A stretch of DNA of 64,000 bases from an uncultured Pelagibacteraceae bacterium (GTDB lineage Bacteria > Pseudomonadota > Alphaproteobacteria > Pelagibacterales > Pelagibacteraceae). Position 1 is the first letter of the stretch; each line of letters begins with the position of its first letter. The DNA is taken from assembly GCA_902517535.1 (NCBI GenBank), contig CABYCK010000002.1, positions 36,591 to 100,590 of the forward strand, read 5' to 3'. The notes under the pieces were generated by a model. That model was not told where the DNA came from. It worked only from the letters and a program-made list of their open reading frames with translations, and searched no databases. The translations under genes were made by a program, and so were the position numbers. Below are positions 1-7,783 of this stretch, piece after piece.

Positions 1-420
1 TTAATAGAGGCAGCTGGAAAATTCAATTTTAATTTAAAGATAGGTTGTCCAAAAAAATATTCGCCAGATAAGAGAATATTAAAATGGGCAAAAAAAAATA
101 AAGTTAATCTTCTAGTTACACATAAACCTGAGTTGGCTGTAGCAGAGTCAGATTGTATTATGACTGATAAATGGGTCTCAATGAATGACAAGGTTAATAA
201 AAAATTGAAAAAAAAGAATTTAAAGAATTATCAAGTAAATAAAAGATTAATGAGTCTTGCGAAATTAGATGCAATTTTTATGCACTGTCTGCCAGTAGGA
301 AGAGGCGAAGAGGTTACAGATGAAGTAATTGATGGAAATAAATCTGTAGTATGGACTCAGGCGCTTAACAGAATTCATGCACAAAAAAGCATAATTAATT
401 GGTGCCTAGGTTTAGGGTAA
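1..420 (+). CDS. argF: Ornithine carbamoyltransferase, C-terminal part (5' end outside window)
   Basis: Frame 1 is open from the first base to TAA at 418-420 and gives 139 residues of the C-terminal (ornithine-binding) half of ornithine carbamoyltransferase. The family makes citrulline from ornithine and carbamoyl phosphate in arginine synthesis. The diagnostic MHCLPVGRG stretch, whose HCLP motif binds ornithine, is visible near residue 94 of the fragment and is followed by the usual EVTDEVIDG segment. The tail WCLGLG is short. The stop overlaps the end of the convergent cytochrome c gene by 9 bases, with no terminator between them. The start and the carbamoyl-phosphate STRTR motif lie upstream of the window. 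An aspartate carbamoyltransferase is unlikely because of HCLP. Confidence 0.93.
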   Translation, partial: LIEAAGKFNFNLKIGCPKKYSPDKRILKWAKKNKVNLLVTHKPELAVAESDCIMTDKWVSMNDKVNKKLKKKNLKNYQVNKRLMSLAKLDAIFMHCLPVGRGEEVTDEVIDGNKSVVWTQALNRIHAQKSIINWCLGLG

Positions 421-954
421 AGGCTTTGGACTGCTACTTTTAGAGTTCATAAACAGTATAACTGAAGCTCTGTCTTTTTCTTTTCTTAAACCTGCAAATG
501 CCATTTTTGTTCCTTTAATATATGCCTGAGGTTTAATTAAATAAGAATTCATTTCTTCAAAAGTCCATTCTTTACCGTAAGCAACCATTGCTTTTGAATA
601 TTTGTAATCTCCTATTGTACCAGCTTTTCTTCCTATCACGCTCCATAGATTAGGACCTATCATGTTTTTACCATCAGTTGCTATCATATGACAGGCACTG
701 CATTTCTTAAAAACTTTTTCACCATGAGCTAGGTCACCCATTGCTAGTAATTGTTTGATATCGACTTTTTCTTGAATTTTTGTTTCTGATACAGCCTTAG
801 ATGTCGTAGAAGTTTCTAAACCCTCAATTTTATAAGCAGTCTCTTTAGGTTTATCTACATGAAAAAGAACATCAGCGAATTTTCCAATACCTATAACGAT
901 AAGCGCTGTAAGTAGAATAGCTGCAATGATTTTATTTATTTCAAAACTATCCAT
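412..954 (-). CDS. cycM: Membrane-anchored class I cytochrome c (CycM-like)
   Basis: A 180-residue protein with an uncleaved N-terminal membrane segment at about residues 9-25, a low-complexity linker (about 35-65), and a periplasmic cytochrome c domain. The heme-binding CSACH is at residues 85-89, and Met151 in GTKMAFAGL is the likely sixth ligand. The domain layout matches CycM/cytochrome c552 of Alphaproteobacteria, which carries electrons from the bc1 complex to the aa3 oxidase in the inner membrane. The oxidase genes are elsewhere in this window (34.3-39.8 kb). ATG at 954 begins right before the membrane segment. It is convergent with argF and overlaps it by 9 bases. Family assignment is firm; the exact electron partner is inferred. 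Confidence 0.87.
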   Translation of the reverse strand: MDSFEINKIIAAILLTALIVIGIGKFADVLFHVDKPKETAYKIEGLETSTTSKAVSETKIQEKVDIKQLLAMGDLAHGEKVFKKCSACHMIATDGKNMIGPNLWSVIGRKAGTIGDYKYSKAMVAYGKEWTFEEMNSYLIKPQAYIKGTKMAFAGLRKEKDRASVILFMNSKSSSPKPLP

Positions 955-1024
955 AATTTTGATAAAACTTAATGACGTATAACACGACTACATAAAAAAA
1001 ACTTAAAATTACTTTAAATTTTTT

Positions 1025-1039
1025 GCGTCTTTGAGACGC
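1025..1039. repeat. Perfect 6-bp inverted repeat upstream of kdsB
   Basis: GCGTCT and AGACGC flank a 3-base TTG loop, 6 bases before the kdsB ATG and about 70 bases upstream of cycM. The stem is GC-rich for this genome. T-residues precede rather than follow it on the + strand, so it is not a normal intrinsic terminator. It could be an operator or an RNA hairpin covering the kdsB ribosome-binding region; function unknown. Confidence 0.45.
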
Positions 1040-1045
1040 ATAATT

Positions 1046-1780
1046 ATGAACAAAATTGCGATAATAATACCATCTAGGCTAGACGCCCAAAGATTTCCAA
1101 ACAAACCTTTAAAACTTATAAACAATAAAGAGATGATTTTGCACGTACTTGAAGTTGCTTATAAATCAAATTTAGGAGAGGTATATGTTGCAACCCCCGA
1201 CCAAAAAATAATAGATTTAATAAAAAAATTTGGAGGAAACGCAATCAAAACGTCAAATGATCATCAAACAGGAACAGATAGAATATTTGAAGTTTTTAAG
1301 AATACCTTAAATAACAAACCTGACATCATTGTAAACCTGCAGGGTGATATGCCTAATTTAGATCCAGAGGTAATATCAAAACTTGTTTTTTATATGAAAG
1401 AAAAAAAATGTGACATTGGTACTTTAGCTAGTGATTTTAGAACAAAAAATGAAATTACAAATCCTGATGTAGTTAAGGTAGCAGTCAAAGAAAAATTTAA
1501 TAACAATATATTTCAAAATGCTTTAGATTTTTTTAGGTTAAGTGATGATCCTCCTCATAATTTATATCACCATATTGGCATTTATGCTTTTACTAACAAA
1601 GCTCTTGAAAAGTATGTTAATTTAAAAAGATCTAAGCTCGAGCTAGATAGAAAGCTTGAGCAACTTAGAGCTTTAGAAAACAATATGTCAATTCATGTTG
1701 GATTTGTAAAAACATTTCCACTAAGTGTTGACACTGAGCAAGATCTAAACGAAGTTAGGAAAATTTTGGAAAAAAAATGA
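1046..1780 (+). CDS. kdsB: 3-deoxy-manno-octulosonate cytidylyltransferase
   Basis: This enzyme activates Kdo with CTP to CMP-Kdo, the donor for lipid A core synthesis; the Kdo transferase waaA lies at 26.1-27.4 kb. The 244-residue protein opens with the nucleotide-binding IPSRLDAQRFPNKPL motif (residues 8-22), and has the metal/sugar site NLQGDMP and the DTEQDL motif near the end. Length is typical. I use ATG 1046, because an upstream in-frame TTG at 1031 lies inside an inverted repeat and adds residues not seen in the family. The gene ends in an ATGA overlap with pheA, so the two are probably translated together although their pathways differ. Confidence 0.95.
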   Translation: MNKIAIIIPSRLDAQRFPNKPLKLINNKEMILHVLEVAYKSNLGEVYVATPDQKIIDLIKKFGGNAIKTSNDHQTGTDRIFEVFKNTLNNKPDIIVNLQGDMPNLDPEVISKLVFYMKEKKCDIGTLASDFRTKNEITNPDVVKVAVKEKFNNNIFQNALDFFRLSDDPPHNLYHHIGIYAFTNKALEKYVNLKRSKLELDRKLEQLRALENNMSIHVGFVKTFPLSVDTEQDLNEVRKILEKK

Positions 1781-2619
1781 AAAATTTAAAAATTGCAATT
1801 CAAGGCGAACTTGGAGCTTATTCGCATATAGCTGCAAATAATTTATTTAAAGATCCAGAAATTAAAACTTGCACGACATTTGAGGAAACTTTTAAGAAAG
1901 CTTTTGATGATGAAAATTATAAAATCATAATTCCAATTGAAAATTCTCTAGCCGGTCGAGTTGCGGACATACATTACTTATTACCTAAATACAAACTTCA
2001 AATTCATGGTGAATATTTTTTAAATGTTGAGCATAATTTGCTTTGTAAGCCAGAAGCAAAAATAGAGGATATAAAATATGTTAGAAGTCATGCTCAAGCT
2101 ATCGGACAGTGTCAAAATTTGATAAATAAAAAAAAATTCCAGTCTATAATTTCTGCAGATACGGCTGGATCAGCAAAAGATTTAGCAAAAGGAAATGATA
2201 AAACTATTGCAGCTATAGCTTCAGAGCTGTCAGCTAAAATATATAATTTGAAAATATTAGAAAAAAATATAGAAGACGAAAAAGGAAATGTCACTCGTTT
2301 TTTGATTATGGGAAAAAATCCGTTACAACCAGAATTTTCAAATGAAAAAAATTTTATCACGAGCTGTATTTTTAGATTAAAAAGTGAACCATCAGCTCTT
2401 TATAAATGTCTAGGCGGTTTTGCAACAAATCAAATAAATTTAACAAAACTTGAAAGTTTTTCTGTTAAAAATACTTTTGATCAAGCAAACTTTTATTTAG
2501 ATTTAGAAGGACACCTAGATCAACCTGGAGTTAAGAAGTCTATGGAAGAACTAGGCTTTCATACAGAAACTCTTGATATTCTAGGAGTTTATGAAGCATC
2601 AAAATTCAGGCAAAAATAG
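1777..2619 (+). CDS. pheA: Prephenate dehydratase
   Basis: Converts prephenate to phenylpyruvate in phenylalanine synthesis. The 280-residue protein is the stand-alone alphaproteobacterial form without a chorismate mutase domain. It has an N-terminal periplasmic-binding-like catalytic fold (GELGAYSHIAA at 10-20; the IPIENSLAG segment; the VTRF threonine-arginine motif before residue 200) followed by a C-terminal ACT domain with NLTKLESF, the usual feedback site for phenylalanine. The start codon overlaps the kdsB stop by 4 bases. A 58-base gap with a candidate promoter separates it from the SRP RNA. Confidence 0.95.
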   Translation: MKNLKIAIQGELGAYSHIAANNLFKDPEIKTCTTFEETFKKAFDDENYKIIIPIENSLAGRVADIHYLLPKYKLQIHGEYFLNVEHNLLCKPEAKIEDIKYVRSHAQAIGQCQNLINKKKFQSIISADTAGSAKDLAKGNDKTIAAIASELSAKIYNLKILEKNIEDEKGNVTRFLIMGKNPLQPEFSNEKNFITSCIFRLKSEPSALYKCLGGFATNQINLTKLESFSVKNTFDQANFYLDLEGHLDQPGVKKSMEELGFHTETLDILGVYEASKFRQK

Positions 2620-2641
2620 TCCACAAAATTTAAATCTACCC

Positions 2642-2671
2642 TTGTAGTAATTAAATTGATCTTGATATACT
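2642..2671 (+). promoter_or_regulatory. Candidate sigma-70 promoter of the SRP RNA
   Basis: A -35-like TTGTAG (2642-2647) and a -10-like TATACT (2666-2671) are separated by 18 bases. The predicted start, about 7 bases after the -10 box, falls on the first paired base of the SRP RNA at 2678. The agreement between box position and RNA start is the main support; not tested. Confidence 0.5.
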
Positions 2672-2677
2672 CATATT

Positions 2678-2767
2678 GAGGTTGGCATCAGGTGGATGTT
2701 TCATAAACCCGGTCAGGTCTGAAAAGAAGCAGCCGTAGTGAAAATTATTCAGGTTGTTGCCTGCCTC
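2678..2767 (+). ncRNA. ffs: Bacterial signal recognition particle RNA (4.5S, small type)
   Basis: The universally conserved SRP helix 8 is present: GGTCAGGTC, then a GAAA tetraloop, then AGAAGCAGCC, around 2711-2734. Outer ends pair as GAGG (2678-2681) with CCTC (2764-2767), followed inward by GGC with GCC. The RNA binds Ffh and targets membrane proteins to the translocon. The RNA ends only 6 bases before the dnaX ATG and no terminator is seen, so its 3' end must come from processing of a dnaX transcript or from an unseen termination event. The ffs-dnaX-ybaB-recR neighbourhood is common in Proteobacteria. Confidence 0.92.
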
Positions 2768-2773
2768 TTAAAA

Positions 2774-4444
2774 ATGACAAATAAAATTTTAGCACTTAAA
2801 TATAGACCGCAAGAGTTTAAAGATTTAATTGGTCAGGAAGTAATGTCTCAGACTATTACCAATGCGATTAAACTTGGTAAAACTCCGAACGCTTATCTAC
2901 TAACTGGAATAAGAGGTGTTGGAAAAACTACAACAGCAAGACTAATTGCTAAAGCTTTAAACTGCAGCAAGGATTTTTCTAAAGGAGAAAAATGTAAAAC
3001 CGATGAATATTGTCATTGCTCTGAAATTATCAATTCAAATCATATGGACATTTTAGAAATGGATGCTGCTTCAAAAACTGGTATAGATGATATAAGAGAA
3101 TTAATTGAAAACTCAAAATATAGCCCCACTAGCGCTAAGTATAAAATATTTATAATTGACGAGGTTCATATGCTTTCCAAGCAAGCTTTTAACGGGCTAC
3201 TAAAAACTTTAGAAGAACCTCCGCCGCGACTAAAATTTATTTTAGCTACAACAGAGGCAAGAAAAATACCCGCAACTATACTATCGAGGTGCCAAAGATT
3301 CGACCTTAAAAGAGTAAGCTTAGCGGAAATTTCAAAACTTTTAAAAGAAATTTCTTTGAAAGAAAAAGGAAAAATTTCAGAAGATGCAATCAAGCTGATT
3401 GGCAGAACATCAGAAGGTTCAGTTAGAGATGCCATATCTTTATTAGATAGAGCTCTTATATCAAAACCAAATCTTCAAAACAAAACTATCGAAGAAGAAG
3501 ATGTTCGAGAAATGCTTGGATTAGCCGATAGAAGTAAAATTATCGAGTTGTTTAAAGAAATATTATGCGGAGAAGAAAAAAAATCATTATCGATTTTAAA
3601 AGAACTTATAGATCAAGGAATAGATGCAAAATTATTTTTAAATGATATTTTAGAAATAATCTATCTCTTTAGTAGAAGATTAAATTTAGGCCCAATCGAG
3701 AAAGATATGACAATCTCAGAGTCCGAAATTCAATTAATTGAGAAATATTCAAAAAATATTGACATGCATGACATAGGTCTATTTTGGCAATTAACTATAA
3801 AAACAATAGATGATTTAAAGGTTGTGGGAAATGAAAATTTAACAATGGAAATGTTTGTAATGCAACTCCTTCATCTAAAAAATATTGAAAATAGAAAAGA
3901 AATTTCTGAAAATAATGTAACAAAAAATTTAGATGAAAGTTTAATAGGTGAAAATTTATCTGAAGAAGAAAATAAAAAAGACTTTACAAAACAAGTAAAA
4001 AACCAATTAAAAAATATAGATCAAGTAAAGTCAAATCCTGTAAAAAATCTATCTCCAGAAGCTAAACAAATAAAAATAGAAATTAAAAACTTTCAAGACT
4101 TAATAGACAATGCTCAAAAGGATAAAGAAATTGAACTAAAATATGATCTAGAAAGAAATGTAAAACTTGTTAGTTTTAACAAAGGGAAAATTGATATTAG
4201 TTTCAATGAAAAATTAAATAAAAATTTCATCAAAACTCTTACAGATAAATTATTGCAATGGACCGGTGAAAGGTGGATAATTTCTTTAAGCAAGAATGAT
4301 AATATAAAGAGCTTATATGAAAAAAATATTGAAGAAAAATCAAATAAATTTAATGAATTTAAAAAAACTAACAAAGCTAGGGAATTTTTTAAGTCATTTC
4401 CCGACGCTAAATTGATAAATATTTCAGAGGATAATAATGAATAA
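2774..4444 (+). CDS. dnaX: DNA polymerase III subunit tau/gamma
   Basis: Clamp-loader ATPase of the replicative polymerase. The 556-residue protein has the N-terminal ALKYRPQEF motif, Walker A GVGKTT (48-53), four zinc cysteines (64, 74, 80, 82), Walker B with DEVH (129-132) and the sensor region ATTEARKIPATILSRCQRF. A Lys/Asn-rich linker (about 370-450) leads to the C-terminal tau domain that contacts the polymerase, shorter than in enterics. ATG 2774 is chosen because the longer reading from GTG 2738 runs inside the SRP RNA and adds no family-like residues. The ATG has no Shine-Dalgarno and sits 6 bases after the SRP RNA. It overlaps ybaB by 8 bases. Confidence 0.96.
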   Translation: MTNKILALKYRPQEFKDLIGQEVMSQTITNAIKLGKTPNAYLLTGIRGVGKTTTARLIAKALNCSKDFSKGEKCKTDEYCHCSEIINSNHMDILEMDAASKTGIDDIRELIENSKYSPTSAKYKIFIIDEVHMLSKQAFNGLLKTLEEPPPRLKFILATTEARKIPATILSRCQRFDLKRVSLAEISKLLKEISLKEKGKISEDAIKLIGRTSEGSVRDAISLLDRALISKPNLQNKTIEEEDVREMLGLADRSKIIELFKEILCGEEKKSLSILKELIDQGIDAKLFLNDILEIIYLFSRRLNLGPIEKDMTISESEIQLIEKYSKNIDMHDIGLFWQLTIKTIDDLKVVGNENLTMEMFVMQLLHLKNIENRKEISENNVTKNLDESLIGENLSEEENKKDFTKQVKNQLKNIDQVKSNPVKNLSPEAKQIKIEIKNFQDLIDNAQKDKEIELKYDLERNVKLVSFNKGKIDISFNEKLNKNFIKTLTDKLLQWTGERWIISLSKNDNIKSLYEKNIEEKSNKFNEFKKTNKAREFFKSFPDAKLINISEDNNE

Positions 4445-4757
4445 TTTTGATGACATGTTGTCAAAGGCTAAAGCAATGCAAGACAAAATGAAACAAGTAC
4501 AAGAACAGATTAAAAATATAGAAGTTGAAGGCATTGCTGGAGGAAATTTGGTCAAAGTTATTTTGACAGGTGAATACGAATTAAAATCAATAGAAATAAG
4601 TGAAGAGGCAAAAAAAGAAGATCAACAAATTATTAATGATTTGATAATTGCAGCTTATAATAATGCGAAACAAAACTTAAAAAAAAAATCTTCAGAAGAA
4701 CTTTCTAAAGTAACAGGTGGATTAAACCTGCCTTTTGATTTAAAATTGCCTTTCTAA
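4437..4757 (+). CDS. ybaB: YbaB/EbfC nucleoid-associated protein
   Basis: A 106-residue member of the YbaB/EbfC family, small dimeric DNA-binding proteins that coat the nucleoid. Typical features are the N-terminal helix with MLSKAKAMQDKM, the central VEGIAGGNLVKVILTG strand segment, and the C-terminal GGLNLPFDLKLPF. The start overlaps the end of dnaX by 8 bases, and the TAATG junction with recR overlaps by 1 base. The dnaX-ybaB-recR order is conserved in Proteobacteria and points to coupling with replication and repair. No odd features. Confidence 0.93.
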   Translation: MNNFDDMLSKAKAMQDKMKQVQEQIKNIEVEGIAGGNLVKVILTGEYELKSIEISEEAKKEDQQIINDLIIAAYNNAKQNLKKKSSEELSKVTGGLNLPFDLKLPF

Positions 4758-5356
4758 TGGATAATAATATTCCTGAAATTGATGAATTAATTAAACAATT
4801 TGCAAGGCTACCAGGCCTGGGCCCTAAGTCAGCCAAAAGAATAATACTTAAACTCATTCATAATAAAGATGGCATGGTTAAACCTCTGGCAAAGTCTTTA
4901 GCCCAAGTATATAAAAATGTTGTAAGATGCGATGATTGCGGGAATTTAAAAATTATAAATAAAATTTGCATATGTTCAGACGAAAATACATATGATAAAA
5001 TTTGCGTTGTTGAAAATTTAGCAGATATGTGGGTTATAGACTCAGCAAATATTTACAAAGGTCATTATCATATTCTAGGCGGAACTCTTAATTCTGGAGA
5101 AAATTATGATCAAAAAAATTTATTGATAGACTCTCTTGTTAAAAGAATAAAAAAAAATAATCTTAAAGAAGTTATCATAGCAACAAGTGCAACCGTTGAA
5201 GGTCAAACAACGGCTCACTACATTGAAGATACTGTTAAAAACGACAAGATAAAAATTACAAAATTGGCACAAGGTCTGCCAGTTGGAGGTGAAATAGAAC
5301 AGCTCGATGATGGAACATTGTTTTCAGCTTTTAAAAATCGCGTTCCGGTAACTTGA
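4757..5356 (+). CDS. recR: Recombination protein RecR
   Basis: RecR works with RecF/RecO to load RecA on gapped DNA. The 199-residue, full-length protein has the N-terminal helix-hairpin-helix (LPGLGPKSAKR, 18-28), a four-cysteine zinc finger (Cys58, 61, 71, 73) and a TOPRIM domain starting at CVVENLADMW (about 83-92) with the conserved HILGGTLN segment. It begins in a TAATG junction with ybaB, so translational coupling is likely. It converges on glcB with a gap of just 2 bases, leaving no room for an intrinsic terminator. Confidence 0.96.
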   Translation: MDNNIPEIDELIKQFARLPGLGPKSAKRIILKLIHNKDGMVKPLAKSLAQVYKNVVRCDDCGNLKIINKICICSDENTYDKICVVENLADMWVIDSANIYKGHYHILGGTLNSGENYDQKNLLIDSLVKRIKKNNLKEVIIATSATVEGQTTAHYIEDTVKNDKIKITKLAQGLPVGGEIEQLDDGTLFSAFKNRVPVT

Positions 5357-5358
5357 TT

Positions 5359-7503
5359 TTAAGAGGAGATCTTTTTCTCTAACCTTTTTTGATGTAACAA
5401 AGGTTCAGTATATCCAGAAGGTTGGATTCTACCTTTAAACACAAGATCGCAAGCAGCTGAGAATGCTATTGAATTGTCGAAATCTTCCGACATCTTCTTA
5501 TAATTAGGATCATTTTTATTTTGATTATCAACAATTTTAGCCATTTTTTTCATAACTTCCATTACTTGTTCTTTATTACAAACATCATGATGTAACCAAT
5601 TTGCTATATGTTGAGATGATATTCTTAATGTAGCTCTATCTTCCATTAAACCAACATTATTTACATCTGGCACTTTAGAGCAACCGACACCTTGATCAAT
5701 CCATCTAACCACGTATCCCAAAATTCCTTGAGCATTATTTTCTAATTCTCGATTAATATCTTCAACAGACCAATTAGGTCTATCGGATTTTGGTATTTCA
5801 AGAAGATTATCTAATTTTGTTTTGGCTCTGGTTTTAATTTTTTTTTGCTCTTCAAAAACATTAATTTTGTGATAATGCATAGCGTGGAGTGTTGCTGCAG
5901 TTGGAGAAGGGACCCACGCACAATTAGCTCCAGATTTTAGATGTCCAATTTTTTGTTCCATCATATCTTTCATTTTATCCGGCATGGCCCACATACCTTT
6001 ACCTATTTGGGCTTTACCAGAAAAACCACAACTTAAACCAATGTCAACATTCCAGTTTTCATATGAATTAAGCCAAGTAGATTTTTTCATCTCGCCTTTA
6101 AAAATCATTGATCCGGCTTCAAAAGATGTATGCATTTCATCTCCAGTTCTGTCCAGGAATCCTGTATTAATAAAAACAATTCTATCTTTTACTTGTCTTA
6201 TACACTCTTTTAAGTTTACTGTAGTTCTTCTTTCTTCATCCATTATTCCAACTTTGATAGAGTATCTTTTAATTTTTAAAGCATCTTCTACTTTTTCAAA
6301 TAAATTATTTGTAAAAGCCACTTCTTCTGGGCCATGCATTTTTGGCTTAACTATATAAAATGAACCAGTCCTAGAATTATTTTTATTTTTAAAATCATGC
6401 AAGGCACAAAGTGTAGAAATAAAAGCGTCCAATATACCTTCGGGAATTTCAGAGCCATCTTTCAATATGACTGTAGGGTTGGTCATTAAATGCCCCACAT
6501 TTCTATTAAGCATTAATGCTCGACCATGTAATTTTAATTTCGGTCCTTCTTTTCCAGTATATTCTCTATCCGAGTTCAATTTTCTTATGAATTTCTTTCC
6601 TCCCTTTTTCATTTCGTGAACTAAATTACCTTTCATTAGTCCCAACCAATTTCTATAACATTTAATTTTATCATCAGCATCAACAGCAGCTACAGAGTCT
6701 TCGTTGTCTATAATTGTTGACAAAGCAGACTCAATTACAACATCAGATATATTGGCTTTATCATTTTTTCCGATAATATTATTTGGATCTACAATAATAT
6801 CTATATGAAGATTATTATTTTTAAATAAAATAGATTTTGGATTGGATTTTTCTCCATTATAGCCAATAAATTGATTTTTATTTTTCAATTGTTTTTTATT
6901 CTTGCCAAAGAAGAATTGAACTTCGTTATCATCTATTACAATCTTGTCAATTTTTTCCCAACTACAATTATCTAAAGGCAACGATTGATCAAGAAATTGC
7001 CTTACATAAGAGATTACTTTCCCCCCCCGATCAGGATTATAACTTCCGCCTTTTTCTCCTGATATTACATCTGTTCCGTATAGAGCGTCATATAAACTTC
7101 CCCATCGAGCGTTAGCTGCATTAAGTGCGTATCTGGCATTATCTACCGGTACCACTAATTGTGGTCCAGCAATTAGTGCAATTTCTTCATCCACATTAAG
7201 GGTGTTAATATTAAAATCCTCTTTTTCATCTACAATATAAGAAATAGATTTTAGAAAGTTTTTATATTCATTTTTGTTAAAAATCTTATTTTTATTTGCT
7301 AAGTGCCACTCATCAATTTGCTTTTGTATAGATTCTCTTTTTTTAATTAAATTTTTATTAATAGGGGCTAATTCTTGCACAACATCAGAAAAATTTTTCC
7401 AAAAATCATCAGGACCAATATTTAAGCCTGGTAAAATTTCTTCGTTTACAAAATTTAAAAAATTTGTATTAATTTTTAAATCGTTTTTAATTGTATAAGT
7501 CAT
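5359..7503 (-). CDS. glcB: Malate synthase G
   Basis: Condenses glyoxylate with acetyl-CoA to malate. The 714-residue monomeric G-type enzyme is close to the family length. Visible signatures include the TIM-barrel segments [18 protein letters not shown] and [11 protein letters not shown], the [11 protein letters not shown] loop and, near the C-terminus, [18 protein letters not shown], which contains the catalytic aspartate. The gene follows a tandem glycine riboswitch. In SAR11 this pair is known and links glycine (as glyoxylate source) to carbon use and to the group's glycine/serine requirement. A run of eight G residues (coding strand) at 7021-7028 encodes Arg-Gly-Gly and is unusual in this AT-rich DNA. 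Confidence 0.97.
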   Translation of the reverse strand: MTYTIKNDLKINTNFLNFVNEEILPGLNIGPDDFWKNFSDVVQELAPINKNLIKKRESIQKQIDEWHLANKNKIFNKNEYKNFLKSISYIVDEKEDFNINTLNVDEEIALIAGPQLVVPVDNARYALNAANARWGSLYDALYGTDVISGEKGGSYNPDRGGKVISYVRQFLDQSLPLDNCSWEKIDKIVIDDNEVQFFFGKNKKQLKNKNQFIGYNGEKSNPKSILFKNNNLHIDIIVDPNNIIGKNDKANISDVVIESALSTIIDNEDSVAAVDADDKIKCYRNWLGLMKGNLVHEMKKGGKKFIRKLNSDREYTGKEGPKLKLHGRALMLNRNVGHLMTNPTVILKDGSEIPEGILDAFISTLCALHDFKNKNNSRTGSFYIVKPKMHGPEEVAFTNNLFEKVEDALKIKRYSIKVGIMDEERRTTVNLKECIRQVKDRIVFINTGFLDRTGDEMHTSFEAGSMIFKGEMKKSTWLNSYENWNVDIGLSCGFSGKAQIGKGMWAMPDKMKDMMEQKIGHLKSGANCAWVPSPTAATLHAMHYHKINVFEEQKKIKTRAKTKLDNLLEIPKSDRPNWSVEDINRELENNAQGILGYVVRWIDQGVGCSKVPDVNNVGLMEDRATLRISSQHIANWLHHDVCNKEQVMEVMKKMAKIVDNQNKNDPNYKKMSEDFDNSIAFSAACDLVFKGRIQPSGYTEPLLHQKRLEKKISS

Positions 7504-7519
7504 AATGCACCAATTTTTA

Positions 7520-7661
7520 CCCCATCTGTATTGGTACCTGAGAGATTTACTCCTTCGGTGAGATTCTATCCCTTTCCAGATCTATGTTTCTTACGGTCCT
7601 TTTGCCTGAGAGTTTCCGGGGTGGTTGCTCCTTCGGCGCTATAAATTAATAGTCTCTCCCG
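7520..7661 (-). promoter_or_regulatory. Tandem glycine riboswitch controlling malate synthase
   Basis: On the reverse strand two aptamers can be read in order. The first starts with CGGGAGAGAC (7652-7661) and holds GCGCCGAAGGAGCAA and CTCTCAGGCAAAAGGACCG; the second holds TCTGGAAAGGGA, CACCGAAGGAGTAAA and CTCTCAGGTACC. These repeated CCGAAGGAG and CTCTCAGG cores define the glycine (gcvT) riboswitch. The tandem element ends about 17 bases before the glcB ATG, with no long expression-platform terminator, so control at the ribosome-binding site is more likely than transcription attenuation (inference). A TTGACT at 7696-7701 (reverse) could be the -35 element of its promoter. Confidence 0.93.
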
Positions 7662-7783
7662 TTTTTTTTATGATAAGTACCAAGCTAGCACATAAAGTCA
7701 AATGTTAATTAATTTAAAAATATATCGTCAATTTATTGACTTATTTTATATCTATCTGTGGTAGTATTGAAATTATAACTAAT

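Noticed and set aside
1031-1045. Upstream TTG start for kdsB
   Set aside because: It lies inside the inverted repeat and adds residues not typical of KdsB; the ATG at 1046 gives the family N-terminus.
2738-2773. GTG start extending dnaX by 12 residues
   Set aside because: The extension is the 3' part of the SRP RNA; the normal DnaX start (MTNKILALKYRP) is at 2774.
3570-3590. A-rich run in dnaX as a programmed frameshift site for a gamma subunit
   Set aside because: A-runs are everywhere in this AT-rich DNA, and no downstream stimulatory stem or SD with correct phase was recognised.
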